From positions 42,097,291 through 42,161,290 of the forward strand of contig JANCRA010000003.1 in the NCBI GenBank assembly GCA_024362935.1: a stretch of 64,000 nt of DNA, read 5' to 3'. This stretch comes from Setophaga petechia. Lineage: Eukaryota > Chordata > Aves > Passeriformes > Parulidae. The position numbers were made by a program, and so were the translations under genes. Of the stretch, positions 39,137 through 52,459 are shown in pieces. Within the stretch, counting starts at the first letter, position 1, and each line of letters starts with the position of its first letter. Under the pieces are notes generated by a model. It was not told where the DNA came from, did no database searches, and saw only the letters and a list, made by a program, of their open reading frames with translations.

Positions 39137-40165
39137 TAATAGAATCGTGGTATGGTTTTTTTTGGAAGAGACCTTAAAGATCATGTAATTCCAAACCCCC
39201 CTGCTGTGGACAGGGACTCGTTCCACTGGAGCAGGGTGCTCAGAATCCATACAACCTGGCCCTAAACACTTCTAGAGATGGGGCTGGAAGTGAAGTCCCA
39301 TCAACAACTTCTCCACGACTTCTCTGTGCAACCTGTTCCAGTGTCTCACCATCCCCAAGTAAACAATTTTTTGCTAATATCTAATGTAAACCTACTCTCT
39401 TTAAGTTTGAAGCCATTCTCTACATTCTCTTCTAGAAAGTTCCTTTCCACCTTCCCTGTAGGCTCCCTTCAGGTACACGAAGGCTGAAATTATTCAACCT
39501 GAAGCCTTCTCCTTTCCAGGTTGAACAACCCAAATTTTCTCAGCCTTTCCTCATAGGAGAGATGCTCCATCCCTCTAATAAATTTGGTGGCCTTCCTTTG
39601 GACTTGTTCCAATAAGTCCAAGTTCTTTCCTGTGCTGGGGATGCCAGAGCTGGATGCAGCACTGCAGGTGGGGTCTCACCAGAGCAGAGGGGAAAAATCA
39701 CCTGCCTCACCCTTCTGGCCATGATTCTCTTGATGTATCCCAGAGCATGATCCCTTCACCTGTGTCACTAATGAAGATTTTAAATTACCTTGTCCCCATA
39801 GAGACCCCTCAGGGACATTACTTGCCACTGAATCCATTGGGACCCTGAGCCATTGATGAGACCATACAATCATCTTCTTATCCATCTAACAGTCCACTCA
39901 TCCAATCCATCTCTCTCCAGTGTAAAGAGAAGGATGTTGAGGGGGACCGTGTCAAAGGCTTTACAGAAACCCAGATAAATGACACCTGTATCCCTTCCCT
40001 TGTCAAGTCCCTCCATCATAGAAGGCCACTCTTTTGGTCAGGCAGGAGTTTCCCTTGGAGAAGCCATGCTGGTCTTGATCACCTCCCTGCTCCCCATGGG
40101 CCTTAGCATTTTCAGCAAGGAGTTTGGAATTTCTTTGCAACCATCTTGGAGGGGAGAGGTGAACA
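39137..40165 (-). mobile_element. CR1 LINE fragment, about 1 kb
   Basis: The left end (gaatcgtggtatggtt, then agagaccttaaagatcat) is the reverse complement of a CR1 3' tail. Moving right, the sequence reads back through the C-terminal part of the ORF2 frame (ctcagcctttcctcatagga; gcactgcaggtggggtctca) into the reverse-transcriptase region (gtcaaaggctttacagaaac, the KAFDT motif in reverse). The right end includes gagaagccatgctggtct. An internal part between the reverse-transcriptase block and the C-terminal block seems to be missing. Stops and frameshifts break the frame, so it is inactive. It is the longest mobile element in the window. Confidence 0.9.
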
Positions 40166-43100
40166 AAAAAAAAAATCAGTAAAATCAGCGCTGCATCATC
40201 TACTTTAGCCACAAGAATTACACTCACAGGTCTCTCTTCTCACACCCAAAAAGGACTCCACAGATATTTTTGTTTCTGGAACACTGCTATGGGCAGCAAG
40301 TGTCCCACCAAAGCCACTGCTTCAGTTGCCTCATTGGCTGAGCTGTCCTGTAAATGAGAAAAGCAAAATTTTCCTCTACCCCACCAACGCTTTACAAAGT
40401 TGCTCAGGAAAATTTGAAATGCAAGAGGCAGCAGCAGTCTCATGTTAACTCACAGATACAGATATTATACAACCTGAAGCTTTCCTTGCTGCCCTCAATA
40501 ATTCCTGCCTACGCTCACACATCCAAATACTGTTGCACACATGTGCAAAATCCAGGGTGATTTAGCCTTTATTTTATCAGAATGGAATGTTTGATTTGCA
40601 ATCAGCTATCAGAAAAGTAGTTGCTCCTGACGGTAGCAATTACTTCAAACCCAGATCATGGGACTCTGATATTCAGCCTCTTGGAGAAGAGGCAGAGGGG
40701 CCTGGTGTTGGTGGACACTTTGCTGAAAACCAGCTTTGTCCACCACTGGTCAAGACTCAATATAAGTATGCCACTCAGCAGTGACCAGTGACCTCACCTT
40801 CAGCTGTCTATTTGAATTTTGCTTAAGAAAACACAATTATTGGTTTGCTCAGCTTGGATACTCCATTACTTTTAATGTAAATTAAAAATGATCTGTACCC
40901 ATCTATGTCATATTATCCCAAAGCCTCTGTAGCTGGTCATGATAAGGTGATCCTCTCCAGCTGATGAGACAATGCTGTTCCTCTTCTTCTCCTCGGTTAG
41001 TAGTGGAGAAAGTGAGAAAGACAATGAGTAAGGCTTTCTTGCACTTAGCAAGTGAATATGAAATATTATTTCTTGAGGGGTTTTGCAGTTACTTTGAACA
41101 TCTTAAGTTCTGCCCTAAGCTGGTTCTGCATTGCCTGTCATGAGAGTAGCTAAACCTTGGTTAAAGCAGATTCTCCTTCCAGGAAACTGAGCTGGCAGAA
41201 AGGTTTCCACAGATGGAAACTGGAATGCTTCATGGTCCATGAGCCATGATATATTTGGGTGAACTTGTTCCTACTGGTTCTTTTGCTGCTGTCTCAAAAT
41301 CATCTAGTTGCCTGCTGTGTTACTTAGCATTTGGCTGAAGGCATCAGCCCCTCTGTTCTGTCCTCACCTGCATCTCACCGTTGCCTTTTGGAAGTTATTA
41401 TCCTTTTTGATGCCTGAACTGCCTGGGTGGTTGTTTTCTGAGCTGCTTTCAGTTCCTTGCCAACCAATCTGAAGGGGCAGCATCCTGCAGCAGGAGAGTG
41501 GTTCAAGATAGTAAGTTGTCCAGCTGGCTCAGTTGCTTTTGGAAGATGTGTGATCATGCTGTAAATAGAACCATTTCCTGCGCTTTTCCTCCCAGACTTT
41601 ATCTTGTTTATTCATGTGAAAGGTACCTGGGGAATAGCTGCGCCTGGCCTTGGCTTTAATTTGTCTGTAATTCAGCAGTGTCATGTCATTACATTGGTGC
41701 AACATCAGAGCTGGAGGAAATTCATGTGGGTGACCTATTCTTGATAGCCCTTTAAGTGTGGCCAGATGGAGCGTGACCCGCTGGTGGCCACACATTGCAC
41801 AGTGAGGAGCAAAAGTTACTGTGCATGGCCAGGAATATATCACAGCTCTCATCACAGATTGCTTCATAGAGGGTTTTGCTCCATGAAGCACAAGGCAGAG
41901 CAACCAGCTAAAGAGCTGTAGGGTGTTTCTTGGAGGTCTCTGGCACCCTGATCAAGTGAGGAGCTGCTCTCTTCCTCCTTTCTTTGGGGAGCCTTAGGTT
42001 AACAGAGGAGCTGCAAGCATGACCCTCTATGGCAGCATCTGCAGTGTGACTGCATGTGCATGGGATTTCTGCTCTCCTCTCTTGTTCTCAGTCATTGTGG
42101 CTTTGGAAAACTATATTTCACTGTGTCAGTTCCCCATGTGTCACCTGCAGCACTTGGAGCAATAGTAGCCTTGCATAGCCATATCTAAGGCACTCACTTA
42201 GCATCTTTCCCGCAAGGATCTCAAAACACTTCATACAGGGAAATTTTCTCAGGTTGTGCCAAAGGGCTGCCTAGAGCCAAAGGACAAAGTGATCTTTACA
42301 GGAATACTTTCAAACCAAGCCTTCTGAATGCTTTTCCAGGACCTGTTAAGGAGTACTGCTTGCATCCATCAGTCTCATCTAGTTCTGGTGCTTGTGGCCA
42401 CTAAATATTTTTTCAGTGTGTGACTGAGAACCCTCCACTTTAGGACTTAGGAGAACACTTAACTCATTACTGTTTCCATGTCACTGTGTATCACCATTAA
42501 GTCAAGGCAGTACAGAAAGAAAACATTCTGAGCGACTGAGATGGTTAAGTGGGAAGCTTCACCAAATATTTAACAGAGGCAATCCAAAGAGCCAAAGGAC
42601 AGCCACCATCCACTTTGGGAGGCAGCAGTGGGGTGGTGAAATGCTCAGAGCTGCTGAAGGGTGCCCCCAGTACTGAGGCAGTCAGGAATGCCTTCACCTT
42701 CACCCAGTATTAGAGGCTTAGGGTTAGAAGCAGGCTGGTTTATGGGGGTGGTCCTTGTGAGCATGAGGCATGAGAGAGACTTGGATCACTCTTTCCCATT
42801 TCATTACCACCTCATATAAAATGTTTTTAAAGAAAACCTAGGTTTCTCACAGCCATTTAATAAAGCTGTGGAAAGGCAGATAGAGTCCTGCAGCATGTTG
42901 GGGAGATGGGATTTGCTGATATTCAACCACTCCAGCAATGCACTTGGCTCAACACCCCTCACAGCCTTACATGATTTCCAGGGCCTGAAGATCTCCTGCA
43001 GCTGGATCTATCATAGTGGTTTGTCCCAGGTGATCGTAGCAAAACACAACTTCACTTTCTAGGATTAAACTCCACGATTTCCTTGTTCTTAAACAAGTTG

Positions 43101-45024
43101 CAGCTCTCTGGGGTCAGCAGCAACTCGGCCAGATCCTGCTCTCAATTGCATACAGATGTAAAATGCAGGGTAACGTGGTGCTCTGCTGTTCCCCCTGGGC
43201 TGAGCTGCTCTGCTGGATGCTATGCCTTTCCCCACCCATTGGGAGGCCAGACAGATCCCCTGAAAACAGCAGAGTGACCCACTCCCCAATGTTGCACTGG
43301 GACCCTGTGCGCCTCCATGCTGTCTGGCTCTTCCACGGCTGGGAAAGGCTTTGGATGGAATTCATTCATTGCAATCAAAACCCAACAAGTACTGGAAGAA
43401 AGTTCAAATGTATGTGAAATAGCTTGTCCAAAAAGCTGGCAAAGGCAGCTTATTTTTCCTGTCTTACAAGAAGTTATGCAATCAAGTGATTAATTACCCG
43501 TGGCACAGTCTGAGGGGTGAAAGATTAATATTCCTGGAGACTGCTGCTGTTGACCTTGTGTTATACCCAGCATGGGAATAGCCTGAGCTTCCCAGCAGAA
43601 TAAACCTTGCCCAATGGTGAGATTGTCTTCTCACTGTAGTTGAGTGAAGAGGTTAAAGTTTTATTTTTCTTCTAAATTCTGTCCATCCAGCAGGAAATAG
43701 TACCATCAGAAGTCTCCCACCCATCTCCTGGAGAAAAAATAAAGCTCAAGTCTTTTATAATTCCAGGGCTGTGCCTCAGCCAGCTGCAGCAGTGGAGTGT
43801 GGAGCCCAGCCTTGGACATGGGCGCAGTTGGGAAATGCTGTAGCAGCATTGTATGTGTTAACCAGGGTCCAGACAACGCTGGGAACCATCACAAGTTGTT
43901 GCAGTTAGTCCTGGGGGGACGAATCTCAAATTCAGTCACAATTGTAAACATTGGTTCTTGCCTGCACAGAATGCTCATTAATGCACATTGTAATATTATT
44001 TCTTTCCTGGGGGAAGAAATCCTGGGATGTGACAGAAGTTAAATCTGTGTGTGGTTGCAGCACTCATTCATTCATGCTGCTCGTCATGTGCAGTCCAAGG
44101 GTGCCACGTTTCTGTGGCGTGGGAGGATGTGCCTTCTCCAGCACATTGCTCATTCCACCTTTCTTTCTCTACGCAAGCCCGTGTGCAGCAATCACCTTCT
44201 GCTGGAAATCCTGCACTGGCTTGCTGTCAGCAATCCTAGCTTACACCAAAAGTTATCTGGTACTTTTCCTAAAAGGTTGCTTTTCAGTAGCTTTTAACTT
44301 TGCCAAACTAAGTGTTCGCTTCAAGACGAAGTTATTTAGCCAGGGAAGGGTGCAGTAAATCGTCAGTCATTTTAGTCACTTGATGTGCAAGGAATAAAGT
44401 GTAGCTTCCCCTGTATACAAAACCTTCTCCTGTTTGCTATTAAGTGTTTTCAACAACATTCTTTGAAGTATATCTTATCATATTCTGCCTTTCATTTGGA
44501 TTTGCAATGTTAAATACTCCTTTATGAAAACAAATGCTCATTATTCAATTTTAAGCTATAGTCAATATAGAAAGAGGGAGTAGAAAAAAAAATCTCGTGC
44601 AATTTTTCTTTCTCAAGTAGTGGTTTCCATCAAAGCAGCTTGGCATGTGAAAGTGAAGGAGAGAACCAAGCGTAAGAAAGGAAACCAGAAAAAACAGGGC
44701 AGGGGGCAAGGGGTTACTTCATGTGCATTAAATAAAACCTCCCATAATCTTTGGTCTTGTGAAAAGATCTATAGTGCTGGTGCCAAATAATTCCTCCCAG
44801 CAGGAAGACTGGACAGCAGAGGGGCTTCCGGGGCCAGTGGGCGCCTCTCAGCTAAAATAAATGAAAGAGATGAGGCCAAAACAGTGAGAGGGTGAATGGG
44901 GCTGGGTGGAGGGCTTAGAACAGTGTTAACAGCCTCCAAAAATGCTGCAACAGACCTGACTTGGTGCAAAGTGGAGCTCGCAGCTCCCCACGTAGTCAAG
45001 GATGGTGTTGGTGGTGAGACTTGT
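40166..45024. other. Intergenic DNA, no gene recognised
   Basis: No recognisable exon. A possible very diverged MIR3-like patch lies near 42,205-42,240 (gatctcaaaacacttcatac). A block with a C/EBP or PAR-bZIP type site lies at 43,440-43,560. Confidence 0.7.
43473..43482. promoter_or_regulatory. C/EBP or PAR-bZIP type site
   Basis: GTTATGCAAT fits the C/EBP and PAR-bZIP half-site rules. It is followed by TGATTAATTA (43,487-43,496), a homeodomain or HNF1-like A/T core. Such pairs occur in liver enhancers; the role here is inferred. Confidence 0.25.
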
Positions 45025-45820
45025 GTCTCACTGTCGGTCTAGAAGGGCTTGTGCCCATGACCTCTTATCCTGCCACTGGGCATCACTGGGAAAAGTCTGC
45101 CTCCACCTTTCCTCACCCATCAGATATTTATACACAGTGATAAGATCCCTCTGAGCTTTCTCTTCTCTGGGCTCAACAGCCACAGCTCTCACAGTCCCTC
45201 CACCACAAAAGATGTTGCAGGCCCTAATCATCTTTAGGGCCCTTTGCTGGGCCTGTTCCAGAACATCCATGTTTTGTACTGAGACTCCCAGAGCTGGACA
45301 CAGCTCTCCGGGGTTGGATCACCTTCGTGAACCTGCTGGCAATGCTCATTATAACGAAGCCTAGGATGTTTTTGGCATCTTTGCCATGAGGCCATGTTGC
45401 TGGTTGACATTCAGCTTGTTGTGCACCAGGACATTAAGGTCTTTTTCTGCAGAGCTTTTTTCCAGCTTGCTGATCATCTCCCAGCCCATACTTCTGTCTG
45501 AGGTTATCCTTCTCCATGTTCAGAACATCCCATTCCCCTTTAAACATTGTGAGATTCCTGTTGACCCATACCTCCAGCCTCCCGAAGTCCCTCTGAATGG
45601 CACCACAGCCATGTGCTCTGTTTCTGTAACTCCAGCCAGATTTCAAGCCACCTCACGATCCATTTATGTCATCCATATTCCATCAGTTTGTCTGTAAGGA
45701 TGTTATAGGAGACAGTGTTGAAAACTTTGTTAAAATTGGCATAAATAACATTTACTGCACACCAAGCCACTCATCTCATTGTGGAAGGCTATCATGATGG
45801 CCAGGAATGATTTCAGCATA
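45025..45820 (-). mobile_element. CR1 LINE fragment lacking its 3' tail
   Basis: Read on the minus strand, this follows CR1 ORF2 from the reverse-transcriptase region (right, near 45,800) to its C-terminal region (left). Recognisable phrases on the plus strand are cttgttgtgcaccaggacat, agtccctctgaatggcacca, gggcctgttccagaacatcc and ctcagagctttctc-type words near 45,150. An open remnant of about 80 codons (45,028-45,270, minus) retains the QRRA-K-MI...DLI-VYKYL pattern of the ORF2 C terminus. The final untranslated tail is absent on the left, so the copy is broken at both ends. Confidence 0.88.
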
Positions 45821-48800
45821 TCAAATTCACCAGAGCATGAGGTTTTGAGAAACTGGAGAAAGGGAACCGCACCTCATCTCCCTCCGGCCTTGGTTTTCAT
45901 AATAGTTGGAGAGAAATTGGTGTTTTAGCTTTTGTTATAACTAAGAATATCTGTCTCCCTTCTGGGGAGTTTTGTAGGAAAGGCAGAATTTACTGTAAAA
46001 GCTTAGTTATGTGTGCTAGAATTTTAGTCTCTGCTTTGGCATGGATTTGGAAAAATAATAATCATTTAAAAATAAACCTAGCTATTGTATTTAACCTTGG
46101 CCCGTGCAGCCAGTCATATTTTGTAAGACGTTCCAGCTATCCAAAGATTCTTTTCACCAAAGCTTCCCTTCAGGAAACAAAATAAATTAATGATACAAAC
46201 AGGAAGCAGCTGTCTTTTCCTAAATAATGATTAAAATGGGGTCCCCTTAGCAGAGAGAGGAATAAATGGGAGGGGAAAGACCTAAAGTATTGTCGGTTTA
46301 ATTTTGACCAACCTTCAGAGGACAGACTTAGAATAGTGACACAACCTGTGAGGCTGGGAGGACTTATTTTCTTATGAGCCATTTTTGGATTTGAAAAACA
46401 GATAAAGGTCTTCGCAAGGGGCAGATGAGCAAGACAAAGGAATGCTGCTCTCTCAAGGCATACAATCTGTCCTCTTTCGGTAGTATTCACATGGAAAGAA
46501 ACATTAATCATTGTAGTCATCGATGCTGTTCTTCAGCGGCTTTCATCTGCTATCAGCAATCACTAGGAAATTCCAGGGTGTTCCTGGATGTGCTTTTTTT
46601 TGTTGGTGGTTTTTTTTTTTGTCTTTGTCCCAGACTGTTGACTTGACACAGTTCCTTGAAATTCCACTTTGAGAAGGAAGAAGGACAAGAGAGATGGAAA
46701 TTCTCGTCTCTTTCCAGCTGGCTGGGAGGAGGAGGTGGTGGCAAAGAGTGTGATGACTCTGCTGTGGCCCCAGAGCATGGTCTGGTCAGGGCTTCCAGAT
46801 GTGGAGGGCCCTTGCCCCTGTGGGCTCAGCAGCTGAGCCTGTGGGTGACCGCAGAAACATATTGGCCAGAGGCAAGGAAACCATGGGAGAAAACTCTGGC
46901 CAGCAAAAGCCACATGCACAAAAGAGCTGCCACTTCTTAGCTGTTATTACCACTGGGTGAAGCTGTACATTGATACAACATGGTAGTGTTGGGGAAGGTG
47001 CATTTCTTAACAAGGTGAAATCACACTTCATTAAAAATTGAGTTTGTGTTTGCTCCATCTCAGGAAATACTGTTGGTGTGTAACCAGCTGGCATGGCCCT
47101 GAGAGATGACTTGTGATGCACCTGCACTCGGTGTTCTGCCGTTGGCTTGAGTAGGTGGGACTGGGTGACAAGTGGCTCTGGTTGTAAAAGGAGTGGCCTA
47201 ATGTCAGTTTTTATGGCCGCAACCAGACAGCCAACGCAGAAAAAACCTTTGCCATAAACCCAGTGAGTTAGCCAGTGCCACCTCCCAAAATAGAGAGTGG
47301 GTGGAATAAACAAGCCTTCTGTCTACTCCCAAACATATCATGGAGTTGCTGGATGTGGCAGGGATTTACAGGTGAAAAAAGAAGATGGCAGAAAATAGGT
47401 TATGACATGTCTTTTGATTCCTTCTGGTATTTGAGGGTACCATCAGACTATCTTAGATCTTTAGAGGCATGGAAACTCCAGAAAGGCCTCATGCCAGAGG
47501 CTTTTGTCCATGAATCAGAGGTGGCACCAATTTTGACTTACAATTTTTTAAAACTGTTTGCTTGTAAGATGGAAGAGCAGTAAGGCATCTGGACCTGAAG
47601 AAGATTTTGACATGGTCTATTTACTCCGCATTCAGCTGCCCTAATATCTAGACAACTTTTCTTCCATCCTTTTCTCACTGTATCTTGTCTGAAAATCTGG
47701 TATTCTCTGAGCAAAGTGAGCAGTAGTATATATTCATTTCTAACTGGGCACAGCAGTCTCCTGCCAGTAATATGTCTTTGACGCTAAGGGGACAGAGCTA
47801 ATCTTGCGGCAAAACTGCAAATACTTCTTTTAGCAGCACAGAACTTGAAAGTGTAGGAAAGTTCAGCCAGGACTGTCCAAGACACTTAACAGCCTTCATT
47901 AGTTCACAGGGAAAACTTTTCCATGGAAAAATTTATCTTGAGTTACTTTCAGATAAAGATGGTGTACTCACAGTCACCAGGGAAAATCCCATTGATGTTC
48001 CCTCTGTGAGAAGGGAAACCTGTTATGGGCCTCTGAAGGAAAACATCACATTTCAGCATGAGGTTTTTGCAATTCTTTAAATGGCAGTATAGTCCTGTCC
48101 CTGCTGTAATATCCCACAGTGGTTAAGACACAGACTCTGCATCTCTCCTGCCATGAGGCACACTGGAAGAGTAACACAAGCCAGGGATTCTCCTTCAGAT
48201 GCTCAGAAGGCAGGCAGGTGAGCTGATGTGTTATGGGCGAGCACAGCTGTTAAGACAGAAAACTTCAAGGACAACAAAAGAAGTAGTTAATATTTCCCTC
48301 TTGGTATGGAAGTGCCTCCACAGGGCCCCAAGGCACTGAGCAGCTGGCAACGTGATCACCTTTGGTTTTGAAGATATTTGCACATGGCAGTTGCACAAGT
48401 GAGATTCCTAGTGGTGATAAACTTCTAAAATTTAGGAGGAATTTTCAAGAAAACATGTTTTATTCAATGTTTGGATTCACAGAGCACATACACGAAAAAA
48501 ACAATAGTATTAAAAGGGAGACATATGTCATTTGAGGCTTCTTGACTCCCGACAGTACATGTGCCCTCATTTTTAGTTTAAACTAAATTAATCTATTAAG
48601 GTACAGGAAACCTAATTTCACATCTGACTCTTCTCAGGCAGATGCTGGAATACCAAAAAAAGGCAGCTAGGTCCTTATTACAATGTACAATTCAAGGGAA
48701 GTGAGGGGTATTATTCATGTGGGTGTGACCTGATGGCCATGCTGATTCACTCTTCCACTCCAAAGCCCTCCCTGTCCTTCCTAAGCCTTGCAGTCCTTGG

Positions 48801-50203
48801 CGCCTGCCCTCACAAGGGTCCTTATTTGGTGAAGAGGGCTACATGTTTTGGCCTACTCTCTTTCCTCCCTGCTACAAGTCATTGTTGTGGAAATGGCTCA
48901 CAAAGAGGTTGGTTTTTGTCTGGTTTTTGTTTTTTTTTTTTTTTTAACATTAGGGTCCAAGCTGCTAAGAATAGCTTCTGCCATTATTGGAGCAGCAGCA
49001 AAAATGAATAAGAGTATCAATGATGTGACTCTCACCTGAGGCAAGAGTCCCACTACACCCATTGCAACAGTAGTCCACTTTTGGAGATCTCCAAGTGTTG
49101 CTGGCCTAATTTTGAAACTTCCTCAGTGGGGATCCATAGTTGGTGTGACAAAAAGGATGGCAAAATTAGGACCATAACTCTGCATCAAGTAATCCCTGCA
49201 GTGCTGCAAACATGCTGATACTCGGACATCATTGACCCCAGCAAGTTTTGAACTGCAAGAGAGCTAGGGCTTTTGTTTCCACAACAGATGGCTTGCTATG
49301 AAATCCCAAAAATCTTCATGTATTCATCTCAGAAGACAGTTCTTGCTCTAGCTATGCATGTTTCTCCCTCTAACTGCCTGGGAGAGAGAAGAGGGTCAGC
49401 AAGCTACAGGTATATATATTTTCTCATGTTCTTTTTTTTTTCCAGACAATTTTTTCCCTAATTCCCCGTCAGAGCTAACTGCTGTTCTTCTTGCTTTTAG
49501 TTTACAGCCGTTTCTCAAAGCCACAGTGAGAGACCCAGGACAGGAGAGCAGCTGAGAAGAGGTGAAGGGAAGGCTAACAAGGCCACTTGGTTGTTATTCA
49601 AAGACTCATCTTTCAAATACTGTTTTTCAGGGAAGAGAGGGGTGAGAAAGGCTCTGACTGTTACTGCTACAAATAAAGCCTTTAAAACATATCCCAAGTA
49701 GGATGAATAAAGTCCCAAAGCAGTTCATCTGAGATATGTGCAGATTTACATGTCTTGGCAGCTTCAGCAATTTTTAACACAGATGTCAATAAGGACTCAA
49801 TTTCCATAGCCAAACTCTGTACCAAGAGGTGACCAGAGCAGAATTATAATTCGCTGCAAACAAACAGTTGAGTTCAGAATAGTTTTGAAACTCTTTGCTT
49901 TGAGATGGGAACAAATAAGGCATCATGTAAGTGAGAGAGGTAGCAGTGACCAATATTGATATTATTGCCAAACATTTGATATCATCAAACCCCTAGAGTG
50001 AGCACATTTCAGACATACAAACCTTAAGGTGTTCCAAAAATCTGTCTGGCAGCAGTCAGGATCTTCAGCTGCTCAGTCAAATGCAGCCTGGAAAAAGGTG
50101 TGCCTGGTGCTTGAGCTGTGGTGAGCAGTGGGTGAGGGTGCTTGAGGGTGGTGAGCTTTGGGAAGGAACCATGCAAGAACCCATCTTGTCTGTATATGAA
50201 GTT
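45821..50203. other. Intergenic DNA, no gene recognised
   Basis: No recognisable exon. Contents are a possible MIR head (48,117-48,160), a 16-base T run (48,930-48,945) and T-rich sequence around 46,600-46,625. Open frames such as 46,786-47,313 (minus) have no family resemblance. Confidence 0.7.
48117..48160 (+). mobile_element. Possible MIR head remnant
   Basis: The words agtggttaagacacagactc and tgcatct resemble the tRNA-derived start of MIR (agtggttaagagcacggactct). Only about 40 bases match. Confidence 0.35.
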
Positions 50204-50640
50204 ACATAAGGACATAAAAACAGCTCCACTGAGTCAGACAAAAGGTCTGTCTAACCTAACATCCAGAGCCCAACAAAGCCTGTGAGTGGAAGCCTAGGGA
50301 GAGTAAGAACAAGGGCAAGCATATACAATACTTCCCCTCAGTGTTGTCCCAGACTGCAACTATTTTCAGCTCAGGAACTTCCTGAGCCAGATAGAGTTTC
50401 TATGTATTTAGTAACTCTCAGAGGATTTCTCTTCTGTGAACTTTCCTTGCATCCATGCAAGCTTCTCATATCCACAACACCCTTTGGTAAGAAGATTCAC
50501 AGATCTACTGCCTGTTGCATGAAGAGACATCTCCTTCTGTTTGTTTTTCAGCCTGACTCCTACTAACTTCCTGTAATGCTGCCTGTTCTTGTACAGGAAG
50601 GGACAGCAAAGCTTGACCCATCCTTGCTCCCAGGCCACTC
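50204..50640 (-). mobile_element. Ancient CR1/L3-type LINE fragment
   Basis: The plus strand starts with ataaggacataaaaacagct and cactgagtcagacaaaaggt, the reverse complement of the old amniote CR1 3' end (tctgacccagtatgg...cttatgt type). It continues with caacaccctttggtaagaag, ttgcatgaagagacatctcc and tgtttttcagcctgactcct, which are ORF2 C-terminal words in reverse. It is heavily diverged and non-coding today. The right boundary may reach about 50,690. Confidence 0.8.
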
Positions 50641-52413
50641 ACAAGCTCAGAAACCTCTCTCATATACCTTCCAGTCATTCCTTTCCAACCTGAAGATACC
50701 CGGCTGAGTTGGGAAGGATGCTAAATTGTAAGGTGAAAATTTTGAAGGACTTGGGCTATTTTATTTTCCAGTCTCATTTGCCTTCAGACTCCAAAGGAGT
50801 CTTGTTGCATCTTGCAGATGTGAATGAAAGCCTCCAGCTTGCTCAGGGCTTGCGTTCTAGCTCTAATGCTGCAGGCACCATGCACTGGCAGAGCTTTGAG
50901 AGTATAAATAATAGCCTGCACTCAAATTCCAGGCAGGAACTGTTCCTAACCATGCCGTACACATGCACAAGCCATTCCTGGAAGCGTTCCATGATCCCAT
51001 CCTCCCTTACACCTCCTCAGTTTTGCCAGCAACCCATACTCCCAGTTTCTCTTCCAGGGGTCTTGTGAGGTTATTCATGTCTACAAGCTGCACTCTGTAG
51101 ACAAAATTGTGGCATTTCTGGCAGTGACCAGCAACTTATCCTTTTCTGTCATTCTGCTGGCATGTAAATCCATGGTGAGTGCCCAGGGAAACCAAGATCC
51201 TGCCACCTGCATAAACATTACAGAATACCTACCAAAAGCATAGCGTGCTCTCCCCTCTGTGTGTATGTCACAGTGACCTCTGAGCACACCATCTAAAATA
51301 ACCCCATGCATGGAACCAAAAAAAGAAAGAAAGGAAGGATGCATTTTATGTAAATGTAGTCAGAAAGTCTGCAAGACAAATTGCTTGAAGTGGTTTGAAA
51401 GATGAAGAAATATGACTCACTTCCAGAAGGGGACTGTTTTTGCTGGGCTGGACTGAGGGTGGCATTGTGTCTTAGGCATGATCATGGTTGCAGTTGGGGC
51501 TTTACTGACATCCACAGGGATAGGTTGGACACCCATGGAACTGTGTGATGGGCATGCAGAGCAGGTGTGCTCCATGAACAGGAACACTAGGGAGCTCTGC
51601 AAGCAGGGGATGCACTTGTTTATCTGCAGTGCAGATTTACACATAATATTTCCAACCAGTGGTACTAACATAAGGATTCTTGTCATGCTCTTGACAGAAA
51701 AAATTCTGCAAAGCACCTTTGTCTAGGCAAGCAGAAACCGCCTGAATGGTTCAGAGCGGTGCTGTATTTAATTAAACACTGCAAAGGATGAGGTAAACGT
51801 GTTCAGAGACTAACAAGCTGCTAGCAGAAGTCTCCTCTGCCCCCCAAGTTATCATCACTTAGCTCCCCCGAAGCATGAGGGTTTAGTGTTGTTTATCAAC
51901 ACTTCCCCTGTGAAACACAGCTCTGTGTACCCTTATTTGTCACACAGGCAATATTCTCTTCCCAGTGTTTTTCTTTCACTAACTCCTTGCAGCAACGAGC
52001 GATTTCACTGAATTAATCTGTGGCTGTTGACGACATTGGGTATTTTATTTCAGACCATCTTTCCTCTCCATGCGTCACTGCCTGCTGAAACCAGGGTTGC
52101 TGTTGCATGTAGGAGAGCTGAGAGAAATTCTTCATGTGCAGCTCCATGGCATGTCCCTGCCCCGCCGTGCCAAGGGGACAGCAAGGGCAGGCCCTTCCTC
52201 CCTGGCCAGGAATGCAGTTCTGGAAGCCTCTTTTGGCCCAGGTGCGTGTCTGAGCAGGACCCAGCTATCATTAATTGCCGGCTGCCTTGAAACAGACCAG
52301 AGTCTGAATTTTCCAGAGCCGTGCTTCCATCCGTATCCATTGAGTACAGGAATGCAAGTTCACCTGGAAACCGCCTTTCCCTTTCAAGCGAGCACATTTT
52401 TGAGCTGGTTAGG
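50641..52413. other. Intergenic DNA, no gene recognised
   Basis: No recognisable exon. Apart from a short A/G-rich tract at about 51,318-51,342 I see nothing specific. Confidence 0.65.
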
Positions 52414-52439
52414 TATTTCCCATCTCTAGATGGGAAATA
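52414..52439. repeat. 26-bp near-perfect palindrome
   Basis: The arms tatttcccatct (52,414-52,425) and agatgggaaata (52,428-52,439) are exact reverse complements with a two-base spacer. It lies at the left edge of the CpG-dense segment. Confidence 0.9.
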
Positions 52440-52459
52440 TTTTCCACTGACTCCCCAGG

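Noticed and set aside
42205..42240. MIR3-like patch
   Set aside because: Only one phrase (gatctcaaaacacttcatac) resembles the family; too short to annotate as an element.
45028..45270. 80-codon minus-strand frame as an independent gene
   Set aside because: It is a remnant of CR1 ORF2.
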